Under the pieces are notes generated by a model. The model saw nothing but the letters and a program-made list of their open reading frames with translations, was not told the DNA's origin and searched no databases. Shown piece after piece: positions 24,153 through 44,900 of a stretch of 64,000 bases of DNA. The position numbers and the translations under genes were made by a program. The DNA lies in assembly GCA_023634235.1 (NCBI GenBank), contig JAMKCF010000009.1, forward strand, positions 186,001-250,000, written 5' to 3'. The DNA comes from Pisaster brevispinus. Lineage: Eukaryota; Echinodermata; Asteroidea; Forcipulatida; Asteriidae. Numbering within the stretch: the first letter of the stretch is position 1; every line of letters begins with the position of its first letter.

Positions 24153-25354
24153 TAGGGAAAGCGACCAAATATACCTTGACTGCTATGCAAACGTGAGCTT
24201 TTCTAGTGACAGTGAGCCGGCACGAATGCAGCTAATTTTGATTCAATAATCAAGCATTACAACTGGGGTGTCACTGGTGGTTGTACTTTGGCATCAAAAC
24301 ACAGTAAACTTGAATACATTTGTGTTAGCCATGATCCATCACCATGTTTTTAATATATTGTTAAATCCCATCACGGCTAGAGTTTTGTTTACAAATGTTT
24401 TTCCCGCCGAGTGACAGATGACATTAGCCCTTTTAGTAAATCTATGACTATTGAAAGAAACATCAAGAGCCAAGCAAAAGAAACAAAAACCAAGAGTATC
24501 ATGGAGTCCCTACAGGGGAATGAAAATGAAGATACATCAATTTGGTTTAGTAAACCCAGGTAGTAAAATATATACATAAAGCTCTACTTCTATAAATTTT
24601 GACAATATACAGACGATTTCAGCATTCTCCATGAAATGATATGGGCAGATCGTTAACATCAAAGTCCTTCACCCCCCAACCCACAACAGGGACTTTACAT
24701 GCACCCTGGTGGATAACACTCTACTTGTGGCAAATGGACTGCACAACCATCTTATACCTGTTGCATTATTATTGCACTGAGCAGAGCTTCGATGGTGTAC
24801 CATTAATACCACTTCCCTCATTAACCCTTCTACTGTTCGACCATTCAATATTATTATATATGGTTTTGACTGACAGATAAACTATGCCAGCCTGCAATAT
24901 ACCTTAATGTGATGAGTGGAACAACAAAGAAAACACACGTACACAGTTCTGTGCACAGTGTCACCATAATGCTGGTTTCAAAATGATTGTCAACTCAATG
25001 GAAAATGTTACCAAGAACACGAGGGTTAAGGGTTGACAAGCAACAAATGAAAGCCAAAAAGTCCAACAATAAAAAAATTAGTTTCTATGAATAAAAGTGA
25101 GCTCTGCAGCATGAGGACATTGAAAATAGTTTTTCCTTCTCTTTTTCACGATCTCAAGATTGATGACCTTGTATTTCATACAAAGACTCGTCAGCACAAC
25201 AAAGCCTTGTTATGCTTACATGCTTCTACCTATATGCACTTGAGATGGCTAATGAACTTGCATAACAGAAACACAATCCTCATGTACACTGAAATATCTG
25301 TATATTGTTGACTTCCATCTTTACCTGTCAGGAATACTTGCATCTCATGAATAT

Positions 25355-31622
<6,268 letters not shown>

Positions 31623-32337
31623 TTTCCGTGTTTTAGGAAGCCAACACGACGACGTCGATTCTCAGAACTGCGTACGCCCGTCAATTTTCCAAAATGGCGT
31701 AATAATATTGTACGTAAATTAGAAAATTCAATTGAGATATTTGAAACAAATCGGAAATAACACAATCACAAAAATAAATGTTGGCATAAATTGTGTTTTA
31801 TTTTGATCATTTCAATTGTATATGTTGATAGCAATTGAATAAAATATAAGTTTTTAAAACACGCATTCGGGACATGGACGTAGATGACCTTTTCTTTTTC
31901 TATTTAAAGCATTGTGCATGACGTAAACGATGTGGATGACGCATCGCTGGGGGTATCCTCAATATGAATAAGTAATTATGTTTACAAGGACAGCTGATCG
32001 GTGTACGCGCTGGTTCCAACGTGGAGTGATTGACGCTTTGGTCAACTACAAATCGGTTGTTGCAGTCCCGGTAACTTAACACTGATTAGTTGTTGACAAA
32101 AGTGAAGGCTGGATTCGTCCACGTACCGAAAAACACACCGCAACGTGATGGTATAAAAGTACGACCTCACCGGAGAGCATCGTTATTCTTGCTTGAGCTC
32201 GCAATAAACAGCCCATGATCCAAGAGGGGAAACATTCCATTCTGCACACGGTAGCTTTTTTGGATTAAAAATAAAATAAAAAACCACCTCATCTTATTTT
32301 CAAAAGAAAGCGAGTCCAGAGAGACGGTAGATTAACG
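31623..32337. promoter_or_regulatory. divergent intergenic region between RAB4 and ARF-like gene 1
   Basis: RAB4 reads leftward from 31622 and the first ARF-like gene reads rightward from 32338. The RAB4 side is CG-richer (31630-31690) with a GACGTC core at 31651, typical of a TATA-less housekeeping promoter. The ARF-like side has a TATA box at 32152. About 400 AT-rich bases lie between. A shared bidirectional regulatory region is inferred. Confidence 0.55.
32152..32159 (+). promoter_or_regulatory. TATA box of ARF-like gene 1
   Basis: TATAAAAG, a near-perfect TATA box, lies 186 bases before the start codon. Transcription would be expected to begin about 30 bases downstream, near 32183-32190, giving a short untranslated leader of about 150 bases with no visible intron. 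Confidence 0.55.
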
Positions 32338-34105
32338 ATGGGATTATGGCTATCAAAGGTGACGAGTGCTCTCAGCGAGCTTGTGGGATCTGGCGGACCT
32401 CCCAGCCGTATACTTATGCTCGGACTCGATGCTGCAGGTAAACGATTCAAATAATATACGGTCAATAACCATTTAGTTGTATGCTTCAATCATTTAATCA
32501 TTCGGTCATTTTATCAATATTTCAGAACGACAGTTTTTGTTCCATATGGAAGGACAATAATTTTGTTTTGCCCTCGGTCGGACGTCAGAAAATCGAAGGG
32601 TCAAATTTTATTCCTAATTCCACAGGAACACAATTCAGTGATAGCAGAAGTGTAAAAAACGATGAGATCCCTGTCTAAAAGTTTCATTTGATAATTTCCC
32701 TCAATTCTTTTTATCACCAACAGGAAAAACCACAATTTTGTACAAGCTGAAGCTGAACGAAGTAGTAAGTAGCATCCCGACGATAGGTTTCAACGTGGAG
32801 ACGGTATCTCCGATGCCCGGCCTTACCTTCACAGTGTGGGATGTAGGTGGACAGCAGAAACTACGCCAGCTGTGGAGACACTACTATCAAGGCACCCAGG
32901 GTAAGGAAGACGACTCTCATTTACTTTATGAACTCACATCATCGATTTATGGAGACCATGGATTGTTTCTTCGTGCAGAAAGCTTAGGTGTTTTACTTAA
33001 ACGATGTGGAATTATGTGGGTTTATATAATATAACACACAAACTGAACCACCAAAAACATTTGTTTTGCCTAGAGTCTTTTGCAGTGAGTTGAGGATTAA
33101 CTCAACATCCCTCCCAAAAAGAGGAACATGAAAACAAGTGGAATATTTCGTAACTCCAAGTTGGATAATTTTAAAAATTACAGGGTGAACAAACTACCCC
33201 CAAGAACAAAATAATAAATACACGGGCTTGCCGAATACTTTACTCTTCATTCCTTTTATAAAACGAAGAGTAGGCCTACATGATATTTGTCTCTTGACAC
33301 AATCTTTCCAATCCAGTCAAGTTTAAAGATTTTTCGACGAGTATCTTTGCTTGACTTCCCCCTTTTTTATCTTCAGGTTTGATCTATGTAGTTGACAGCA
33401 GTGATAAAGAACGTTTATACGAATCGAGAGACGAGCTCTTCGGTATCCTCAAGCACCCTGAGATAACCTCCACAGTACCCGTAGTCATCCTCGCCAACAA
33501 GCAAGACTTGCCCGGTAATTGCACTCATTTATTTATCCACCCCCTATTGGTTCAACCGGAGTAATAATTCCCTCCAGATATCAGTTTCAAATAATACAAT
33601 AGACACTATAAGTTTGACTTTTAAATTGGACAAGTAAATGTTAGTTTGTTACTTTCGAAGGAACGAATTGAAAAAAAGATAGATACATTTTTGGACGTAC
33701 ACTTTTTTTGAGAAAAGACATTTAGACATAATAACAAACGCGAATTTCTTGTGGATCCTTTCTCATAAACACGAGTGCCCTTTGACGCACATGTTAGTTG
33801 AGTTGTACTCTTAAAATACCACATACTTCAAGACTTTCCAATTTCATAAAAGGGCATTCGAAGCGATGCTGTGCATTTTGTGAACTGTTCTTTACAATTA
33901 GCGTTTTAATTTGGGTGGTTTTTTTTACAATCAATCAGGTTCCCGTGGACCATCTGACATTGCACAAGCTTTAAATCTTCATCATCTAGCTGAACATCCG
34001 TGGCACATCCAAGGAACGTGCGCTCCAAACGGAGAGGGCATCTACGAAGCGCTTAACGTCTTGGGGAAGATGGTTCGAGAGTACAAGAAGCTAGGATCGC
34101 GGTGA
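32338..34105 (+). CDS. ARF-like small GTPase 1 (ARL11/14/4-like)
   Basis: An ARF-family GTPase, expected to cycle on membranes. Exons are 32338-32437, 32724-32900, 33377-33514 and 33939-34105 (193 aa); all three introns are phase 1. Gly2 is available for N-myristoylation and residues 2-18 form a hydrophobic/amphipathic helix ([15 protein letters not shown]). Motifs: P-loop GLDAAGKT 29-36, switch I Thr53 in IPTIGFN, WDVGGQ 72-77 with catalytic Gln77, NKQD 133-136, TCA 165-167. Offsets from ARF1 are +5 at Thr and +6 at Gln, so the interswitch is one residue longer than in ARF1; the extra residue lies in [16 protein letters not shown] recalls ARL4, while the length and the APG-like loop recall ARL11. 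The exact orthologue is unclear. The first intron splits the P-loop glycine codon before Lys35. It is intact and followed by a close paralogue. Confidence 0.9.
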
Positions 34106-35220
34106 TGATAGAATTTCGAACAGTTGTGAAAAGTACAAACTCATATTGTTACGTTTCTCAGATTGTTTGGACCTCCAAGAACAGGAATGGGTGAAATTTC
34201 AAATGAACAGTGATTTGATTGACTTTTTAACAAGTCTCATTCCGGACATGGAAGTTTTTCGATTTTTTTAATTCGCAAAACTTAAAAGCTCAAGACCGTT
34301 CAGACTTTTTTTCCACGTGCAAAGGACATGTTTCCGATTGAACTGCGAAGAGTGCCCTCATCAAATTCCGCCCAAAAAATCAATGGTTTAATGGATGCGG
34401 GGGGGGGGGGGGGTGTTAACCAATGGAGTACTGTACACTATGCATTTTATGCAAATAATTATGTTAAAACTTTGTTTGAGTACATTCATTTTCACTTGTA
34501 TCTTAGACGGGCAGACTGTGTACATTGCTTTTCCCACCCAAAGGGCAAGCAAAACTATTTCAAAATGTGTGACAGAAATTATATGAAATAGTGATTTATA
34601 TCTAATGTCTGCATTGTGGCCGTTTGAAGGGTTACTCTTTGTAAAAAATATCCCCTCAAATATCACTTTACGACCTTTAAATATTATCTTCACTCTGTTG
34701 ATTTGTGTAAGTTATAGCATATTGAGATATTTATATTTTTAATAATATGTTTATTTTTACATTAACAAATACGTGGGCTCTGAAGCCTAAACGTTTTTAT
34801 CACTATCATTATTGGAAAGAAAAATGATGGGGTGTTATAATATACAAACATAAAACTAAAGGGATTGTACAAGTATGTACCGTACAAGCTGTACAAGTAT
34901 TCATACCATCTAGCTTTAAAGAGACACACCTTTAGGATCCCCACAATTATATTAATCCTAAAGAAATACATGTAAATATTGTTTGACTTGTATAAATGGC
35001 ACTATGACTTTATAACACTCTTATAGTGCTTGATCCCTAAAATATTCAAGATAATAATTTAATATCGTATATAGTTTTACGGAAAATGGAAAATGTTTTT
35101 AGACATTGTTCAGAATAATTTACACTTTACGTCTATCATAAAATTTAAAAAGTAAGGTTTAATTTAGACCGGTTTTGTAATGCAATTGTGTGCATAAATT
35201 AGCTGAGTTGTGGTGTCATT

Positions 35221-35226
35221 AATAAA
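35221..35226 (+). terminator. possible poly(A) signal of ARF-like gene 1
   Basis: AATAAA followed by a T-rich stretch, about 1.1 kb after the stop codon. It would imply a long AT-rich 3' untranslated region. Confidence 0.35.
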
Positions 35227-35461
35227 TGTTTATATATTTTAATCTAATGAAGAAAGAGTCATTGTACCTCGGAATTTATTTTACGTCACTTGCTTTTCCT
35301 TTCAGAGTTATTGACTCATTAGACGCACAGTATATCACTCATAATGAACAGGTGTCCCTTCGAAATGATATTAAATTGCATCGATCCTGAAACAAAAACT
35401 ACAAAAGATGACACAAAGATTGTTGGTAGCCTACATGTACTCTCTCACACTCCTTGGTCAG

Positions 35462-35700
35462 AACCTACTCGAATTGCGGGTCCCCGGGGGTCATGACCCC
35501 ATTTCTGGGTCAGACTGCTGACCCGGCAACTGGTCACAAAATAATGGGTTTTAACTCGGAATCTGCGTCAATTTGACCCATTCCTGAGTCTTTTTGACAA
35601 CGATTCTGGGTCACACAGGCCTAGAATTGGGACAGGCCTCGCGGGATCCGGAATTCGGGTCAATTCTGGGTCAATTCTGACCCGGGAGTTTTCAGAGTGT
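35462..35700. repeat. GGGTCA/TGACCC-rich repeat
   Basis: More than ten forward or inverted GGGTCA words in about 240 bases (for example GGGGTCATGACCCC, TGGGTCACACAGG, TCAATTCTGGGTCAATTCTG). The segment is GC-rich relative to its surroundings. Direct and inverted copies are mixed, as in a degenerate minisatellite or a palindromic element. Noncoding. Confidence 0.65.
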
Positions 35701-35785
35701 ACAAGGGGCCTTTCTTGTGCATCGTCACAGCCACGAGTTTTGCCAAACTTGGTTGGCAAACAAAAACGGGCAGCCTTTACTGCAA

Positions 35786-35845
35786 AAAATAATAAATAGA
35801 TAAATAGGTAAATAGGTAAACAAATAAATAAATAAATAAACAAAA
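35786..35845. repeat. AAATAAAT/AAATAGGT simple repeat
   Basis: Tetranucleotide-based repeat (AATAAATAGATAAATAGGTA and similar, turning into AAATAAAC). The leucine/isoleucine-rich open frame on the minus strand here is a repeat artefact. Confidence 0.8.
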
Positions 35846-36019
35846 ATAAATTATCAATAATCAAAATACTATAAAGTTAACCATATCCCTATAAATACTA
35901 TAAAGTACTTTAAAGTTAACCATATCCCTGAGAATGATTGCGCTACCCAAAACAAAAAATACACATACTTAAAACAAGTTGTAATGTTTTGTTTAAAAGG
36001 GACGGTCAAAGAAAGGAGC

Positions 36020-36240
36020 AGCCATTTTGATTTTCTCTCATTCAAAACAAGGTAACCAAACTGAGGCTGAAATAAAAAACAGTCTGGTACGAGAATCAGT
36101 AGGCCTATTCATAGTTGCTATCACACACAGGGAACACGACCAAGATGGAGCCAGCTTATGCATGGAGTGGTTTGAACAGAATTACCATAACCTCACTCCT
36201 ATACCTCAATTATTAAGAAGGTCTCAAATAAACATTTCAA
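36020..36240. repeat. dispersed repeat copy, partner of 46168-46350
   Basis: Shares ordered blocks with 46168-46350: GCAGCCATTTTG/GCAGCCATCTTG, TTTTCTC, ATTCAAA, CCAAACTGAGGCTGAA, a CAGTAGGC/CAGTAGCC word, and GACCAAGATGG/GACAAAGATGG. Both are noncoding. Confidence 0.5.
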
Positions 36241-36566
36241 ATAATTAACAACTACGTATATTTGTTAGCCTCCCGGTGATTTCTTGGCATGATATGTGGA
36301 ACCAACGTGGAGGTATTGTGATTCATTGACAAAACCAGGAACTTTTATAAATTAGCATAATTATTGACCGTCACTGGATATTGCCCAACCGGGGGCAATG
36401 TTTTCCCAGCGGTTGCCAAGTACATTTTAAGCAGGTAGGCTGATTGGTTCTTCTTCAGTCGCGTTATGAATAAATTACAAAGTGCATACTCCTCAAGTTC
36501 CACGTGTACTAAACCACATCATCTGTCAAAGACGTAAACAAGGGGAACGTGTACCACTAATTTTGC

Positions 36567-36574
36567 ATATAAGA
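36567..36574 (+). promoter_or_regulatory. weak TATA-like site of ARF-like gene 2
   Basis: ATATAAGA lies 118 bases before the start codon. It departs from consensus, and a transcription start near 36597 is only inferred. Confidence 0.3.
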
Positions 36575-36691
36575 TACACCAACAGAATATCAACTCATTT
36601 TAAAAGAGATCACTCATGGTGTTGGACACCTGTTGAAATTTAAGGGCTATTTTATCCAGAAATTTTAGGCCCTGCTTCGACTTAAAAAAGA

Positions 36692-38587
<1,896 letters not shown>

Positions 38588-38792
38588 GTCCCATAATCCA
38601 TAACCAACTTAAATCTAGGATACAATACTGATTTTGTTTTCGGCAGAAAGAAGACTTTTGAGCAAGGGGGGGGGGAGGGTCACCTCTCTCCTGGGGAGAG
38701 CTATACAGAGAAGAAGAGCTACTACAGAGACAAAACGTACACGTCTTCAATAACCAAGACATTCCTTTTGATTAAACATGAAAGGTTTTAGA

Positions 38793-38798
38793 AATAAA
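38793..38798 (+). terminator. possible poly(A) signal of ARF-like gene 2
   Basis: AATAAA about 205 bases after the stop codon, with another at 38859-38864. Either would give a short 3' untranslated region, unlike gene 1. Confidence 0.45.
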
Positions 38799-40496
38799 AT
38801 ATGTAAATGATGGTTATCCTGCATTCAATGAGGATGGCGAATGACACAAGGTGCATCGAATAAACATGTTGGATTCAGTTTAACTGTTGTAATATGACTG
38901 AAACACTCACAGGGCCGCCTGTTGTGATGTGAACAAGCAGTAATTCAAATGATTTGATTGCACAAAAATTATACATACACAAATCTAGGAGTTTTTATAT
39001 TGTATTTCTTTATTCATTTATATATAAAAAACCATGCTGTTTATTTTATTAGATTCTTTCACAAGTTGTATATTAATCTTAAATTAGCTTTGTCCAACTA
39101 GTGGTCCATAGTGTGTGATTAGTCATTAGTTTCATAGAATCTTTGTAATTTATTCATGACATTCATGGATTCACCAGAGATCCTGTATCTCGAACTTCGT
39201 GAGGCAATAAAAGAAAATGTAAATCTACTGAACACTATGACCAAGAATTTAAAAGTATACTGCTCATTTGAATAAAGCCGGGTAAACATGACAGAGCAAA
39301 GGGGTGGGGTCGGTACCGCCAAAGAAAACAACGATGACTGGTGGGAACAAATTAAGGTGGTGATCAACACTGGGAGTGGTGACGGTGGCGACTGGCCACC
39401 ATGGTGACTAGGAAGATGATGGTGTAAAATGACAATGGCGGAAATGATAACGCTCAGGGGATATTATGATGACTGTGACAATGGCGGTAACGACGATGAC
39501 CGCATACAGAGCAACATTCCCACGTTCATTTGGGATCATAGATGGGTTCAAGGAGGGCTATTAGGCGCTAGCTCTTTGAAATCTTCCTTGTCAATCCATC
39601 ATGAATTAATTAAGATACCACTTCAGGGTTGATGTCCATGTTTTGGCTCGCAATATTGCATTTATTTGTCTTCGTTGTAAATTCATGAAAAAAAGGAGGG
39701 GGGAACATCTGACATTCAAAAGGGTGAACACATAAACCCATGACGTCAACATTTCTCATCGAGGCCCTAATTATTGCATCTTTACTGCAAGTTGATCCAT
39801 GATAATGTTCCTTCAATAAAAAAAAGGAACTTTAAGCCGGAATTCAAAAGAAAACTTGTTACAGACAAATAAATATATCAAAATTTGAGATGGAGGCACG
39901 AGACTCATTTTCAAACAGTTTTACATCTTTCCCAGTGTGAAAATCGTGATTCAAACCATCTCATGAGCTCCAAAATGAGCCGCTCACTCTTTATTAGTTA
40001 CATGGTCTGGATGAAGCGAAATAGTTGTGCCGTATATATCATGAATTGCCGCAGCGCGCATGGCGTACAAGTCAAACAACCCAACCCCTAACCCTCATGA
40101 CTAAGTTTTCGATAGAAGTGCTAAATATATAAATTGGGCCAAGTGGGGATGCTCAACGCGGATCTACACCGTTGTTAATTCGGTGTTTTTCATCACAGGC
40201 AATTATTTATTCGTTCATGTACTTCCTGTGTTACATCATCACTTTCGCTTTGAGGTAAGTGAACATGCTAGAAACCACCACAAAGTTGAATCATAGTACA
40301 TGTACGTGTTCAAAGGCCATTATCAAATTCGGGATGAGCATGACTGCTACTTGGACCAAATAACATGTGTTTACAAATACAGCGACCTTGTACATTCCAG
40401 AGCATTTCCTGGCAGGCGAGATACTGCACACTGCTCAGGGAAATTTTACACTTTGTGTCATAATTTCCACATTAGTTCACGAGCAAGTTTTGAGAT

Positions 40497-40642
40497 GTGC
40501 CCGCCCCCTTCTTCATACCAAAAGTTGATAAAAATCAGACAGTGCAATCTCCATAAACTATAAGATTTTAAGTGTTCTTCCATTGAGCTATGTACAAATC
40601 AAAGTCTGTTTCAGTGATGTCACAGGTTACATGGTCTATATT
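40497..40642 (+). repeat. dispersed repeat copy, partner of 15598-15775
   Basis: Ordered blocks CCCCCTTCTTC, CCAAAAGTTGATA, TATAAGATTTTAA, TTGAGCTATGTACAAATCA and CACAGGTTACATGGTCTA match the first copy. Noncoding. Confidence 0.55.
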
Positions 40643-40697
40643 TCTTTCATAAAATTTACCCATAGGAATGACTGACAAACATTTATGTTGTTTCTAC

Positions 40698-40796
40698 GTT
40701 ACAGGGAAAATGGCTTATAGGCCTAGTATTATAAGTGCTCATACTGGCCGTTACAGGGAAAATGGCTTATACTAGGCCTAGTATTATAAGTGCTCA
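40698..40796. repeat. local tandem duplication, about 46-bp unit
   Basis: GTTACAGGGAAAATGGCTTA plus CCTAGTATTATAAGTGCTCA occurs twice (40698-40742 and 40750-40796). The copies are nearly identical apart from a short ACTA insertion, so the duplication is recent. Confidence 0.75.
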
Positions 40797-41427
40797 TCAT
40801 TGACTGGCCTGTTGAAATAACAACGGATATTAAAGTATTTCAGAGTACTTTAAACTGTACCGCAGGAGCTACACTTTTTTGTTTTCAAAAAAGTATCAAT
40901 CACGCACTAAACATGAATTGGCCATGTAAGGATCCGGTTGAGTCTTTGCCATGTCCAGTGTGGTTAGGAATAGGAGCGTCAACCAAGAGTCGAGTATGAC
41001 GCATCACACAAGTTGAATATTGTTTCAGTAACGTAAAACGTGTAGATGGTGTTGCCAGTGGTCAACCCTTAGTATTGGACATACAAGTACTATTTCTCGA
41101 AAGATACTGTCATTCTCTTTTGAGTATCTAGTGTATACGTGACAATTTGATTGAACACGAGACGTAAATAATATCATAATGTAGCATACAAGGCGTTTGC
41201 ACGAACTGCACGGATTAAATTGAAATGAGTTCAGAAATCGCAATAATTCATAAGGGCATATTATGCACATACTGGATGATTGACCCATCGTGGCGGGATA
41301 AGCTCGTGTGCGGTGCTCTGTCGGTACACGGGAAATCTCGAGCCTGGAAGTGACAGTAAAACCTCGCCCTCATCACACACCTTCTTCCGTGTCACAACAA
41401 ACTAGCTATTTTAACACTCATGTGGGC

Positions 41428-41435
41428 TATAAAAT
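41428..41435 (+). promoter_or_regulatory. possible TATA box of ARF-like gene 3
   Basis: TATAAAAT lies 511 bases before the start codon, in a CG-richer stretch. It would imply a leader of about 480 bases with several short upstream frames. A start nearer 41.65 kb is an alternative. Confidence 0.3.
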
Positions 41436-41782
41436 GAGAGAGAACAAAGCTGATTTGTGTCCAACGACTCGGGATCATCACAGCCCCATGCGAATCTGCA
41501 GGTGAATGCATTGAGGTCAACGCGGAAGTTCGTACACACACTGCTCCTCGCCCGTCAACGGCCGCCCTCTCCGATTGCGCGTACGGGGCTATTCATATTA
41601 CAGCTGTAACGCGACAACACCGTGACTTCATATATTATTTTCTTTTTAAACGGATATTTCTCTTCCGTAAGTGAACAAAACTCCTGAACGAGTTAGCCGT
41701 TGAAACAAGCTGTGTGTAGTAGCTGTCAGGAAGAATTAGTGACTGTGTGTTTGGACAACAAACCAGGAACATCTACATCAGA

Positions 41783-41815
41783 ATGGGAAGATACCGTATT
41801 TTGGCGATCTGCTGA
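41783..41815 (+). other. short upstream reading frame in the gene 3 leader
   Basis: ATG GGA AGA ... TGC TGA, 10 codons plus stop, 124 bases before the main ATG. If it lies in the transcript, it could lower translation of gene 3. Only its presence is seen. Confidence 0.35.
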
Positions 41816-41938
41816 TTTTACTACCGCATAAAGATTGATAAGGAAGTGGACGACAAAAAACATCTAAAGCTGGGTAAAGTGCAAGGGGATTTTGGTTCGT
41901 TCAATCTTTCTCTTCGAAAAGAGACGTACAGCTTCAAC

Positions 41939-44900
41939 ATGGGTGCCAAATCAACAAAGATGGGCCACGTCATGGGCAAACTGTCTGACTTTTTACATGT
42001 GGACTGCCGCTTTTCTATCAGTGGAGATAGAGAGTCACGTATACTGATCCTGGGTTTGGATGCTGCCGGTAAGTACCTTGGTGTAAGATGCCACACGTTA
42101 TGGGGTCTTCTTGAGTACATCACACAGCTGGCTTAGGAATGTGTTTTAGAAATCCTGGGAGCGACCTTGAGTTATTCCTGGCCACCAAAAAATGTGATAT
42201 ATGCCGAGAACATGAAGTGGCAAATGCAGTCTTTGGGATTGTATCTTAAATACCACAGTCTGGTTAATATCCCATGGAGACATGCTTCAGTTCATTTAAA
42301 ATTTCTCTGGGAGTGAAAAACATAACACGAAACAGCCCCCCCCCCCCAAAAAAAAAAGTTAATGGTATCTTCATTTGAAAACACAGACCATTAATTTTGG
42401 TGATCCAAATCTGAGTTCAATACTCAACCATTGGGATGTATTAACATTGCAGAGATTATCAAATCATTTCGTTGAATTTTGCTGCATGTACACGATGCAT
42501 GTTTTCTGAGGTTCGCTTATCGCTTCTAAATCCACCTACAAATTAATGTCATCAATCAGTGTGATATAAAGGATGAAGTCCTACGACTCGATTTCCAAGA
42601 ACCACCACGGAGAAGGGAAAGAGAACACAGCACCATGGCAGCGTCTAATACACAATTAGCAAACAGGCAGACAAAAGTACATGAAAAAGAACATGACAAC
42701 AACATGAACATGAAAGATACACGCAGCAAAGAAACTTAAGTGCGAAGTATTATTTCCCCTAGAATGTTTTTCAAAGTGAATTATATATGCTGTTGTCCAA
42801 GGCCTTGTCGTTCCACCAGGCGATGCAGTTTTGACATAACTGTGTGGGCTTGAACAATATCAGTCGCCAATGCGATACGGTATATTGAATTGTTTGATGA
42901 TTTGTTTCCCTTATGCACATTGGCACCAAGTGTCTAGTCGTGCTCATTACTACCCATGCAGTACTATCACTCGATGATCTCTCGGGTTGAAATGAAGAGC
43001 TTCCTTGACTTGTTTTGCAGTTTGTTATTTAATCGGTCAGAGTACGTGGAACAGCTCGCGGATTATTGTCGGATATTGCCCTGGTATTTCCTTTTTCGTC
43101 TTTGACAGGCACTTCCCGAAGCTCCACACAGCTGAGCTCATGTGTTTACTGTCAACCAGTTTGTTTGTTTACTAGTCTTTATTCCTTATTCTTATCAGTA
43201 CTTAGATTTTACGCACGGACCTGATTTTCGTCAAATACAAGCATGATTGAGTGATCGATTCAGTCCTAAATTTACTACAACAGGCCTAACATTCATATAT
43301 AGCTGTAGGATTGTACATGTACACGTACATGTACATTGCAGCGTATGAATTTCCTTCCTACAGAAAAAGTTGCATAATTATGAGAAACAGGATACCGGCA
43401 AAAGTGTCATGAGGTTGAGTATGACCGACTGCCAGAGTTAGCTTTGTAGAAGCTAAATCTAATACAAAATGATTGCCCACGAGACGAAATTAGGATAAAA
43501 ATACCAATTAAATAACAAAAATGACAAAACAATAATAGAACAATTCCATTATACCGATTACTACGCAAGATACTGACACCCGTCTCAACTTGTATACTCT
43601 CGATTAACGCAGCTGTAATGCAATATTCCAGTGAGACCTCAAAACATAAAAACAGACACAACGGGATTTTACTTACACCTCGAACTTTTCAAAAGTTACA
43701 CGAACAGATGCAGCATTGGTTACAATTTTACAACAAAATGCTGATCGACGGTTACTGAACAGAACGTGCAAAGCGTCACCTTGAATCGCACAAATTTTGT
43801 TGCCCTCACCGCGATGTGTTTTTGTTACTTTGAAAATAAGCAGGAACTAAATGTACACGTCCGTAAATTTCTGTGAATCATGACAAAGAGGAAAACTTCA
43901 TGTTGCTGTCTGGAGACATCGCAATTTTTCGCATTGACGTCACCAAACCGCCATCTCAGAGGTGCTGATGAAACAGTGGAACCTCTAAGCGAGGGCGCCC
44001 TACTCACATGACGTCATGTGCATAAGGTCTGTTGTGTGCTTGAGTTCAAACTCAAAGAACCATAAAGTACAGAATGTGGGGTTTCCAAGGTTTAAATTTA
44101 GTATACTGAACAATAGGGTGTCAAATTAAACACCCATTTACCATGAAAATGGAAGATGAGTGGGTGTTCAATTCAAAACAGATTGGGCAATCACACACAA
44201 ATAGACACCCTTCTGGAGAACATCATGACGAGCAGCTAATGTGTAATGTTTTTAATGTTCAGTAAAGATGCAATGGGTGGAGATCAAAATTTAATCAACC
44301 TTTAAACTTGAAAGCTAATTTTAACAGGGATGAGAAATTTTCAGACTTTTATCTGAGTTCAGACTTTTATGTCAGCGTTGGGAAGAAAATCAGCCCTTAT
44401 TTTTTCACAAGCCTGCTGTTCGATCTACTTCTCTAAATTGCTGAAGAGTGAGGACCTTGTTCTTAAAAAGCTACGTGAAACCCAAACCCTAGGGTTTACC
44501 AAAAGTTGGAAACTGGAAACGCCATCACTTCAACAAACTTCCTAAAATTTTGGTTTCAAGTTTCAGACTTTTTGTTATCAATGACTCTTACCTCTATTTT
44601 AACAACTATAGGAAGACAGAAATGGAATGCTTAGAGAAGATGAAAGATTCCTCCCGAAAGTGAAATAAATTGTAATTTTAAAAATATATCATATTTCTTA
44701 AAATATTAAGCGAGTTCATAACGCCCTTGAAAAGCTTTGCTCTCTCAAAAGGCTTGTATATGTATCTAAGGTGGTGAACCGGTTTTATTCAATTGGAGCT
44801 TTTCAAGAGGCTCTTTTAAACTACCATATGCTGAGCTCGACACAGCCATAAAATTATGTGCATTGAAATATAATTTTGGGCGCCCATTCTACAATAGACC

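Larger units (their letters stand above)
19521..25354. other. noncoding interval between convergent CCSAP and RAB4
   Basis: No exon recognised. It must hold the RAB4 3' untranslated region at its right side (minus strand). AATAAA complements are frequent (for example at 20719, 22070 and 23615), so the 3' end cannot be placed. The interval also holds tandem repeats at 19878-19949, a 20-bp palindrome at 20305, a microsatellite at 21583, an inverted-repeat element at 22527 and a dispersed repeat at 24056. Confidence 0.5.
34106..36566. other. 3' region of ARF-like gene 1 and intergenic DNA
   Basis: AT-rich and noncoding, with a run of 15 G at 34399-34413. A poly(A) signal at 35221 could end a 3' untranslated region of about 1.1 kb. 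Beyond it lie the GGGTCA-rich repeat (35462-35700), a simple repeat (35786-35842) and a dispersed repeat (36020-36240). Confidence 0.5.
38588..41938. other. 3' region of ARF-like gene 2, intergenic DNA and gene 3 leader
   Basis: No exon recognised. It holds poly(A) words at 38793 and 38859, a G run at 38666-38675, the dispersed repeat at 40497-40642 and a local duplication at 40698-40796. Its right end (about 41.4-41.94 kb) should be the promoter and leader of gene 3. Confidence 0.5.

Noticed and set aside
41846..41938. Possible N-terminal extension of ARF-like 3 upstream of Met-Gly
   Set aside because: The frame is open but starts at GTG, with no in-frame ATG; Met-Gly at 41939 fits the myristoylated ARF pattern.
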